Shown: positions 1 through 5,377 of the stretch, piece by piece
Position numbering within the stretch: the stretch's first letter is position 1
How the letters are laid out: each line of letters opens with the position of its first letter
Source: an uncultured Clostridia bacterium
GTDB lineage: Bacteria > Bacillota > Clostridia > Oscillospirales > Oscillospiraceae
Direction of reading: 5' to 3'
Assembly (NCBI GenBank): GCA_947169005.1
Contig: CAMVOG010000124.1
Span: forward strand, 1 to 7,140
Length of the DNA stretch: 7,140 nucleotides
Position numbers and translations under genes: made by a program
The notes under the pieces: generated by a model
What the model was told of the DNA's origin: nothing
The model's input: only the letters and a program-made list of their open reading frames with translations
Database searches by the model: none

Positions 1-245
1 TCCCGCTTATAAAGCAGGGGCTCCATGGGCGCGGGGCCCTCCAGGGCCGCCTCTCCCCGGCTCTCCCGCCCGTTCAGGCGCAGAAAGGTCCGGGCCAGCC
101 GCCCGTCCCCGCTGAGACTGCTCTCGGCAAAGGCGGGACCGCCCCGGTCCTCCTCCACGTATACGGGCCGCTCGCCCGGAAAGCTCAGCAGCAGAAGCTG
201 CTCCACGGCGTATTTATAGTCGTGGCCTCTCAGCAGCAGCTCCAT
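1..245 (-). CDS. hemZ: HemZ-like coproporphyrinogen III oxidase/dehydrogenase (radical SAM), N-terminal fragment
   Basis: An open frame starts at ATG 245-243 and runs off the left edge, giving 81 complete codons without a stop. I translated it as MELLLRGHDYKYAVEQLLLL at the N-terminus, ending in ...MEPLLYKR. The radical SAM CxxxCxxC motif of this family would lie further downstream, outside the window, so the catalytic core is not seen. The call rests on three things: the 'GHDYKYAVEQ' opening, which I recall from clostridial HemZ-type proteins; the 'YKR' end, which fits the point where those proteins enter a conserved TGxxLPWGxLTGxRPTK-like stretch; and the position directly after the MBL hydrolase in the rel operon. 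HemZ-type proteins are oxygen-independent coproporphyrinogen oxidase relatives acting in the cytoplasm; many have no proven substrate. The start codon shares one base with the hydrolase stop (TAATG) and has no strong Shine-Dalgarno, which suggests termination-reinitiation coupling. Confidence 0.68.
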   Translation of the reverse strand, partial: MELLLRGHDYKYAVEQLLLLSFPGERPVYVEEDRGGPAFAESSLSGDGRLARTFLRLNGRESRGEAALEGPAPMEPLLYKR

Positions 246-862
246 TACGCTTCGACGGCCCGCTGCATATAGAAGTTGAAGCGGCGCTCCCGCTCCAGCG
301 TCGTGGAATCCGCGTGGCCGGGGTAGACCTCGAAGTCCCCCTCCAGGCTGTAGAGCCGCTTGAGGGACTTCAGCAGGGTCTCCATGCTGCCGTCCTCAAA
401 ATCCGTGCGCCCGCAGGAATCCCGAAAGAGGGTGTCCCCGGTGAAAAGAGCGTCCTCGCAGCGCAGGGTGACGGAGCCGGCGGAGTGGCCCGGCGTCTCC
501 ATCACCGTGAAGGTGAGGTTCCCCACCTCCACGCTGTCCCCGTCCTTGTAGTACCAGACCTCGTCGGTATTCGCCACGTCGAACTTCATGTTCTTGTGGC
601 TGCCCGTGAGGTTGGCGTCCTTTTTGTTGATATAGGTGGGGATATGCAGCTCCGCCCGGATGCTGGGCACGGCGGTGGTGTGGTCAAAGTGGCCGTGGGT
701 CAGCAGGATGCAGACGGGCTTGAGCTTGTTCTCCCCGATATAGTTCAAGATGCGCCCGGACTCCGCGCCGGGGTCGATGATGGCGCAGCAGAGGGTCTTT
801 TCGTCGGTGACGACATAGCAGTTGGTGGCAAGCTGCCCGACTTCAAAGGCTTTGATCAGCAT
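245..862 (-). CDS. MBL-fold metallo-hydrolase (glyoxalase II-like, YqgX/GloB type)
   Basis: A 205-residue cytoplasmic protein carrying the full metal-binding set of the metallo-beta-lactamase fold. The HxHxDH motif is at H56, H58, D60 and H61 (THGHFDH). It is followed by H126 in PGHSAGS, the bridging D143 in TGDTLF, GRTD at 151-154, and the final H183 in YPGH. All ligands for a two-metal site are present, so the enzyme should be active. The short glyoxalase-II-like family lacks the long C-terminal substrate-binding domain of classical GloB (about 250 residues), so hydrolysis of S-lactoylglutathione is uncertain; a generic thioesterase or hydrolase role is safer. Related proteins occur in the rel-hemZ interval of clostridial genomes. 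The ATG at 862 has an AAAGGA ribosome binding site 9 nt upstream. The stop codon TAA overlaps the next ATG. No signal peptide or membrane segment is seen. Confidence 0.93.
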   Translation of the reverse strand: MLIKAFEVGQLATNCYVVTDEKTLCCAIIDPGAESGRILNYIGENKLKPVCILLTHGHFDHTTAVPSIRAELHIPTYINKKDANLTGSHKNMKFDVANTDEVWYYKDGDSVEVGNLTFTVMETPGHSAGSVTLRCEDALFTGDTLFRDSCGRTDFEDGSMETLLKSLKRLYSLEGDFEVYPGHADSTTLERERRFNFYMQRAVEA

Positions 863-864
863 TG

Positions 865-878
865 GAAAGGATCCTTTC
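865..878 (-). promoter_or_regulatory. Ribosome binding site of the MBL hydrolase inside a perfect palindrome
   Basis: The 14-base sequence GAAAGGATCCTTTC is its own reverse complement. Its left half, read in the mRNA sense, is the Shine-Dalgarno AAAGGA (877-872), 9 nt before the ATG at 862. In RNA a perfect palindrome without a loop can fold intramolecularly only if the central bases open into a loop, leaving at most about 5 pairs. That fold would hide part of the Shine-Dalgarno. It may equally be chance, or a protein-binding palindrome. Sequence seen directly; function inferred. Confidence 0.55.
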
Positions 879-928
879 TTATCTCTTATCTCTTATCTCT
901 TATCTTTTATCCCTTATCTTTTCCCTTA
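875..928 (-). repeat. Tandem heptamer array, unit TAAGRGA (minus strand)
   Basis: Read on the minus strand, six heptamers follow one another without gaps: TAAGGGA (916-910), TAAAAGA (909-903), TAAGAGA three times (902-882), then TAAGAAA (881-875). A seventh copy, TAAGGGA (928-922), is separated from them by five bases (AAAGA) and contains the rel stop codon TAA. The array fills nearly all of the 63-nt gap between rel and the MBL hydrolase and runs into the hydrolase ribosome binding site. Because 7 is not a multiple of 3, the repeated TAA places stops in all three frames. The transcript would be purine-rich and probably unstructured. Heptamer tandem repeats in gaps between genes are known in some bacteria, for example the STRR repeats of cyanobacteria, but I cannot tie this one to a named family. 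Confidence 0.9.
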
Positions 929-3136
929 CACGCCCGGTCTGCGGACCTCGGACACGCCGGGGATGACGCTGAGGCGGTTGATGGCGGCCTGGAGCTCGGC
1001 GCGGCTGTGTACGTCCATGCTCACGAAGGCCACGGCCCGGCCCGCCTCCAGCTCCCGGGCGTTGAGGCCCGTCAGCTTCACCTTGGCGGCGGACAGCACC
1101 GTCGCCACGTCCAGCACGAAGTTATCCCGGTTGCGGGCCTGGATGGTGAGGGCGGTGTTATAGGTCTCGGCCCCGATATCGCCCCAGGAGACGTTGATCC
1201 AGCGGTCGTCCTCGTCCCCGTGGACGCCGGAGTTGAGGTAGTTCTGACATTCCGCCCGGTGGACGGAAACGCCGAAGCCCTTGGTGATGAAGCCCACGAT
1301 CTTGTCGCCTGGGACGGGGGTGCAGCAGCGGGCGAACTTGATGAGGCAGTTGTCCAGGTCCCCCACCACGACGCCCTTGACGCTGTTGGGCTTCTTTGGG
1401 GCGCGGCTCTGGATTCCCTGGGCGGCCTCCTGGGCCGCCTCCTCCTGCCGCCGCTGCTTCACGGCGCGGACGATTTCTTCCCGGAAGCGGTTCACGGCCC
1501 GCACGCTGGTGAGGCCGCCGTAGCCGATGGCGGCGTACATATCGTCGATATTGGAGAAGGACATTTTTTTCAGACAGGCCAGCAGGGTCTCCCCGTCCGG
1601 CATATCGTTGAGGCTCAGGTTGTTGCGCTTCATCTCCGCGTCGAAGCTGGCCTTGCCGTGGACGATGTTCTCTTCCCGCTTCTCCCGCTTGAACCACTGC
1701 TTGATCTTGCCCTTGGCCTGAGAGCTCTTGGCGATCTTCATCCAGTCGCGGCTGGGGCCGTTGGCGGAGGGGGAGGTCATGATCTCCACAATATCCCCGT
1801 TTTGCAGGATATAGTCGAAGGTGGCGATGCGGCCGTTCACCTTGGCCCCGGTCATGTGGTTGCCCACCTCCGTGTGGATGGAGTAGGCAAAGTCGATGGG
1901 CGTGGCGCCCGTGGGCAGGTTGATGACCTTGCCCTGGGGGGTGAAAACAAAGACCTCGTCGGCAAACATATCCACCTTGAGCCCGTGGAGGAAGTCGGCG
2001 GCGTCCGTCTCCTGCTGGGTCTCCAGCAGGCTTCTGATCCAGGCGAACTTCTCCTCGTCGCCGGATTCGGTGATGCCCTGCTTATACTTCCAGTGGGCCG
2101 CCACGCCGTACTCGGCGGTGCGGTGCATCTCCCAGGTACGGATCTGCACCTCGAAGGGGATGCCCTCCACGCCCACGACGGTGGTATGAAGGCTCTGATA
2201 CATATTGGGCTTGGGGGTGGAGATATAATCCTTGAAACGGCCCGGCATGGGGCTGTACAGATCATGGATCTGGCCCAGGGCGTTGTAGCAGTCGCTGACC
2301 GTGTCCACGATGATGCGGAAGGCGCAGAGATCCAGCACCTCGCTGAACTCCTTGTTCTGGCTGTACATCTTGCGGTAGATGCTGTAGATGTGCTTCAGGC
2401 GGCTGAAGACCCGGCACTTGACCCCCACGGACTTCATGCGCTCCGTGATGGTCTCGGAAATGGTCTCCATGAACTGCTCCAGCTTTTCCTTGCGGCTGTC
2501 CAACTGGGAGGTGATCTCCGTATAGCCCAGGGGGTCCAGGTAGATAAGGGAGAGGTCCTCCAGCTCCCACTTGACCCGCTGCATGCCCAGGCGATGGGCG
2601 ATGGGGGCGTAGATCTCCATGGTCTCCAGGGCCTTTTCCCGCTGCTTCTCGGCGGACTGGTAGTTCATGGTGCGCATATTGTGCAGCCGGTCCGCGATCT
2701 TGATGATGATGACGCGGATATCCTTGGCCATGGCCAGCAGCATCTTGCGCAGGTTCTCCACCTGCTCCTCTTCCTTGCTGGTGTAAACCACCCGCGTCAG
2801 CTTCGTGACGCCCTCCACCAGGTCCGCCACCTCGCGGCCGAAGCGCTTGGCGATATCCTCGTGGGTGACGGGGGTGTCCTCCACCGTGTCGTGGAGGAGG
2901 CAGGCGATGACGGAGTCCTCGTCCAGCTCCATATCCGCGATGATCTCCGCCGCGGCCAGGGGGTGGGTGATATAGGGGCTGCCGTCCTTGCGCTTCTGCT
3001 CCTTATGGGCCTCCCGCGCAAAGGTATAGGCGTCCCGGAGGCGCTCAAAATTCGCCCCGGGGTTGTATTTTCTGATTTTTTCCTCGATGCCCAGATATTG
3101 CTCTGTGATGGCGTCTTTTTCCATGCTCGTATCCAT
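926..3136 (-). CDS. relA: Bifunctional (p)ppGpp synthetase/hydrolase Rel (long RSH protein)
   Basis: A 736-residue long RSH enzyme that makes and degrades the alarmone (p)ppGpp in the stringent response. Order: HD hydrolase (about 30-180) with R41, H58, H82-D83, E86-D87 and D149 all present; synthetase (about 230-345) with RLK 246-248, D269, Y313 in MYQSLHT, and E329/Q331 in FEVQIRT; TGS (about 393-455); helical region; zinc-finger/RIS region with C604-C605, H626 and C630; C-terminal ACT domain (about 660-735). The RFKD motif (300-303) is the RXKD form typical of bifunctional Rel rather than the EXDD form of synthetase-only RelA, so both activities are expected. The ATG at 3136 is preferred because GGGAGGA sits 6 nt upstream; an in-frame GTG 15 bases earlier would place that Shine-Dalgarno inside the coding region. 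The stop TAA is backed by a second in-frame TAA 12 bases later, within the heptamer array. It lies 24 nt after recJ, probably on the same transcript. Confidence 0.97.
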   Translation of the reverse strand: MDTSMEKDAITEQYLGIEEKIRKYNPGANFERLRDAYTFAREAHKEQKRKDGSPYITHPLAAAEIIADMELDEDSVIACLLHDTVEDTPVTHEDIAKRFGREVADLVEGVTKLTRVVYTSKEEEQVENLRKMLLAMAKDIRVIIIKIADRLHNMRTMNYQSAEKQREKALETMEIYAPIAHRLGMQRVKWELEDLSLIYLDPLGYTEITSQLDSRKEKLEQFMETISETITERMKSVGVKCRVFSRLKHIYSIYRKMYSQNKEFSEVLDLCAFRIIVDTVSDCYNALGQIHDLYSPMPGRFKDYISTPKPNMYQSLHTTVVGVEGIPFEVQIRTWEMHRTAEYGVAAHWKYKQGITESGDEEKFAWIRSLLETQQETDAADFLHGLKVDMFADEVFVFTPQGKVINLPTGATPIDFAYSIHTEVGNHMTGAKVNGRIATFDYILQNGDIVEIMTSPSANGPSRDWMKIAKSSQAKGKIKQWFKREKREENIVHGKASFDAEMKRNNLSLNDMPDGETLLACLKKMSFSNIDDMYAAIGYGGLTSVRAVNRFREEIVRAVKQRRQEEAAQEAAQGIQSRAPKKPNSVKGVVVGDLDNCLIKFARCCTPVPGDKIVGFITKGFGVSVHRAECQNYLNSGVHGDEDDRWINVSWGDIGAETYNTALTIQARNRDNFVLDVATVLSAAKVKLTGLNARELEAGRAVAFVSMDVHSRAELQAAINRLSVIPGVSEVRRPGV

Positions 3137-3142
3137 GCTTTT

Positions 3143-3149
3143 TCCTCCC
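3143..3149 (-). promoter_or_regulatory. Shine-Dalgarno GGGAGGA that sets the rel start
   Basis: A strong GGGAGGA (minus strand) lies 6 nt before ATG 3136 in the 24-nt gap after recJ. It overlaps the alternative in-frame GTG at 3151-3149, which therefore lacks its own upstream site. This decides for the ATG start and a 736-residue protein. Confidence 0.85.
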
Positions 3150-3160
3150 ACTCGGGCGTA

Positions 3161-5176
3161 TCATTCACTCAGAGCCTGCAAAATACGCGAATCGCGCAGC
3201 TCCACCTTTTTCCCGGTGGAATCGGGATAAATGGAGATATTGTCCCCGCAGAGGTTCACCTCGCAGATGCCCAGCTCCTCAAAGACCCGCAGGCTGACGA
3301 TGACCCGCCCGCAGGAATTGCCTGTTTTCTCCGCGATCTCGCTGACGATCTCCCGTCCGTTCCCGGCCAGGACCCCATGGCAGCCCGTGATGGTCCGCCA
3401 GACAGCGGCCAGGGCGGTCCTGTCGGGCTTCAGGGACCGCTTCTGCTCCACGGTGAGGCACTCGCCCTCAAAAAAGCGCAGGCAGAGGGCGGTGCTTGCG
3501 TCGTCCGGCACCTTGGAGGGGCGGGCGTCCTTCAAAAGGAGCTGCACGCTCCGCACGCCGCGGAATTCATTGATGCCGGCCTCAAAGGCCACGTCCGCCC
3601 GGTTGCCGGGCCGCAGCCCAAGCTCCCGCACGGTCTTGGAGAAGAAGACGCAGTCCACGCTCCGCCGGTCCCGGCTGACTCGCATTTTCAGATGCCTGTC
3701 GCCCCCGATGGGGGTGACGCTTTCCACCACCACGCCCCGCAGGCAGAGGGTCGGGGGCGGGTTGCCCGCGCCCCAGGGCTCGTTTTCGCTGAGACGCTCG
3801 ATGTTCTCGATGGTCAGCAGCCCCAGGTATTCCAGCTCATAATCCACGGGGAGGATCAGCTTGTGCTCCGCCCCGGTCTTCTTCTGATAAAAGGCCCGGA
3901 TGCGCTCCCGGAAGGCGGGGAGCTTCTCCACGTCGATATTCAGCCCCGCGGCCAGCTCGTGGCCGCCGTAGGAATCCAGCAGATCGGCGGAATCCTCCAG
4001 GGCCTCGAAGAGATTGAAGCCGAAGGCGCTGCGGCAGGAGCCGCGGCCCGCCCCCTCCGCCACGCTGATAACGATGGCGGGCACGCCGAACTTATCCGCC
4101 AGGCGGGAGGCCACGATGCCGGAAACCCCCTGGTGCCACTTGTCCGAGGCCAGGATGATGGGGCCGTCCACAGGGCCCTCGATCATGGCCAGGGCGTCCT
4201 CATAGACCTCGTTTTCCACGGCCCGGCGCTCGGTATTGAGCTGGCATAACTGATGAGCCAGGCTCTCGGCCTCCTCCGGCCGCTCGCTCATCAATAGATC
4301 AAAGGCCGTGTCCACGCTGCCCATGCGCCCGGCGGCGTTCAGCTTCGGCACCAGCACGAAGCTGATATTCACGCTGTTGAGCTTTTCCGGCTCCAGGCAG
4401 GTCTCCCGCAGCAGGGCGCGCAGACCCACCCGGCCCCGCCGTTTCAGGGCCGCGATGCCCCGGCGGACAATGGCCCGGTTTTCCCCCAGCATGGGCATGA
4501 TGTCCGCGATGGTGCCCAGGGCGGCCAGGTCGCCGTATTCCTCCATAAGCCGTCCCACGGCGTCGGGGCCCTCCATGGCGCAGAGCAGCTTGAAGGCCAC
4601 GCCCACGCCCGCCAGCCCCTTGAAGGGATAGGGGCAGTCCCGGCGGTGGGGGTCCACCACCGCGACGGCGGCGGGCAGCTCCGGCCCGCACTCATGATGG
4701 TCCGTCACCACCATGTCCATGCCCAGCTCCGCCGCCAGCGCCGCCTGCTCGCAGGCGGTCACGCCGCAGTCCACCGTGATGATGAGCTGCACGCCGTTGT
4801 CCTTGAACTGGCGCAGGGCCTTCTCGTTCACGCCGTAGTTTTCCGTCAGCCGCTCCGGGATATAGGGCTGGCAGAAAAGGCCCTTGGAGCGCAGATAATT
4901 GGTCATCAGACAGGTGGCACTGAGCCCGTCCACGTCATAATCGCCGTATACCGCCGTCCGCTCGCCCCGCTCGATGGCCAGGCGCAGGCGCTCCACGGCC
5001 TTGTCCATATCCTTCATCAAAAAGGGATCGGGCAGTATCTCCAGCCCGTCCCGCAGAAAATCTCTGACTGCCTCCGGCTCTGTGATCTCGCGGGCCGCAA
5101 AGAGCCGTGCCGCCAGGGGCGAATATCCCGCCTGCTCCAGCCGCGCCACCGCCGCCGGATCGAAGCCGTGTATCAC
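3161..5176 (-). CDS. recJ: Single-stranded-DNA-specific 5'-3' exonuclease RecJ (DHH/DHHA1 family)
   Basis: RecJ degrades single-stranded DNA from the 5' end in recombination and repair; it is cytoplasmic and needs Mn2+/Mg2+. Numbered from the GTG at 5176 (671 residues), the DHH core motifs are GDYDVDG (78-84), VDCGV (135-139), TDHH (158-161) and VDPH (174-177). LNAAGRMG (279-286) and the DHHA1 motif GGHELAAG (404-411) follow, then an OB-like segment after PWGAGNPPP (468-475). The C-terminal part (about 608-640) resembles a winged-helix stretch seen in Firmicute RecJ. No catalytic residue is missing. The start is uncertain. Upstream of the GTG the frame stays open and reads IRAFDEW, which matches the usual RecJ opening of a start plus a few residues before a conserved Trp. 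The only well-spaced Shine-Dalgarno fits an ATC at 5197 (678 residues), so the true N-terminus probably extends seven residues. First gene of the recJ-rel-MBL-hemZ run, with its own promoter. Confidence 0.95.
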   Translation of the reverse strand: MIHGFDPAAVARLEQAGYSPLAARLFAAREITEPEAVRDFLRDGLEILPDPFLMKDMDKAVERLRLAIERGERTAVYGDYDVDGLSATCLMTNYLRSKGLFCQPYIPERLTENYGVNEKALRQFKDNGVQLIITVDCGVTACEQAALAAELGMDMVVTDHHECGPELPAAVAVVDPHRRDCPYPFKGLAGVGVAFKLLCAMEGPDAVGRLMEEYGDLAALGTIADIMPMLGENRAIVRRGIAALKRRGRVGLRALLRETCLEPEKLNSVNISFVLVPKLNAAGRMGSVDTAFDLLMSERPEEAESLAHQLCQLNTERRAVENEVYEDALAMIEGPVDGPIILASDKWHQGVSGIVASRLADKFGVPAIVISVAEGAGRGSCRSAFGFNLFEALEDSADLLDSYGGHELAAGLNIDVEKLPAFRERIRAFYQKKTGAEHKLILPVDYELEYLGLLTIENIERLSENEPWGAGNPPPTLCLRGVVVESVTPIGGDRHLKMRVSRDRRSVDCVFFSKTVRELGLRPGNRADVAFEAGINEFRGVRSVQLLLKDARPSKVPDDASTALCLRFFEGECLTVEQKRSLKPDRTALAAVWRTITGCHGVLAGNGREIVSEIAEKTGNSCGRVIVSLRVFEELGICEVNLCGDNISIYPDSTGKKVELRDSRILQALSE

Positions 5177-5200
5177 CCATTCGTCAAACGCTCTGATAGG

Positions 5201-5212
5201 CCCACCCCCTTA
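5201..5212 (-). promoter_or_regulatory. Strong Shine-Dalgarno upstream of recJ
   Basis: The minus strand reads TTAAGGGGGTGGGCC here. AAGGGGGTG differs by one base from the full anti-16S complement AAGGAGGTG. Its GGGGG core ends 7 nt before the ATC at 5197 but 28 nt before the first conventional in-frame start, GTG 5176. The ATG at 5180 is out of frame with RecJ. The site therefore argues for initiation upstream of the GTG. Confidence 0.7.
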
Positions 5213-5259
5213 ATGCTGCCAACTACAAACTCTCCTCCCATTATTCTCTATAGTATGTT

Positions 5260-5288
5260 ATTATAGCAAACTTCCGCGCTCTTGGCAA
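5260..5288 (-). promoter_or_regulatory. Vegetative (sigma-A type) promoter of the recJ-rel operon
   Basis: On the minus strand the -35 element TTGCCA (5288-5283) is one base from consensus. The spacer is exactly 17 bp, and the -10 element TATAAT (5265-5260) is perfect and preceded by TGC, an extended -10. Transcription should start near 5253, giving a leader of about 55-75 nt before recJ, too short for a riboswitch or T-box. The site lies in the only AT-rich stretch of the window, just after the terminator of the preceding gene, as expected for a transcription unit boundary. Confidence 0.88.
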
Positions 5289-5322
5289 CGGAAAATTATG
5301 AGGGCCTTGGGAGAGGATGGCA

Positions 5323-5356
5323 AAGCGCCCCGCCGGAATGCTCCGGCAGGGCGCTT
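5323..5356 (-). terminator. GC-rich hairpin, probable terminator of the pyruvate:ferredoxin oxidoreductase gene
   Basis: Arms 5323-5337 and 5342-5356 pair over 15 positions with one mismatch (C5331/A5348) around a 4-base loop. The hairpin begins 21 nt after the oxidoreductase stop codon and precedes the recJ promoter. In the direction of transcription it ends in CTTTG, so the U-tract is short; the stem is very stable but termination may be incomplete or need a factor. Nothing converges from the other side, so it need not be bidirectional. Confidence 0.7.
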
Positions 5357-5377
5357 GACGGTCTTGCTGATGGGTTT

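Noticed and set aside
875..928. CRISPR array or origin iterons
   Set aside because: Seven-base units without spacers exclude CRISPR. There is no replication gene, AT-rich unwinding region or DnaA-box pattern to support an origin.
3137..3151. GTG at 3151 as the rel start
   Set aside because: The Shine-Dalgarno GGGAGGA would lie inside the coding region; the ATG at 3136 has ideal spacing from it.
314..4249. Very long plus-strand open frame of 1,311 codons
   Set aside because: It is the codon-register mirror of three well-supported minus-strand genes and has no recognisable domain. It starts within the hydrolase gene and stops at a Leu TTA of recJ. Codon bias explains it.
4935..5180. ATG at 5180 as a gene start next to the recJ start
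   Set aside because: It opens a different frame from RecJ and yields a Gly/Arg-rich 81-residue product typical of a GC-rich shadow frame.
5198..5259. Riboswitch or T-box in the recJ leader
   Set aside because: The predicted leader is only about 55-75 nt, with no conserved T-box or aptamer sequence and no terminator hairpin between promoter and gene.
4646..5266. Plus-strand open frame of 206 codons near the recJ 5' end
   Set aside because: Antisense to the catalytic N-terminal part of RecJ, no family resemblance, and it crosses the recJ promoter; a shadow frame.
5248..5266. Inverted repeat CTATA/TATAG as an operator at the recJ promoter
   Set aside because: Five-base AT-rich arms overlapping a TATAAT box are expected by chance; mentioned only as context for the promoter.
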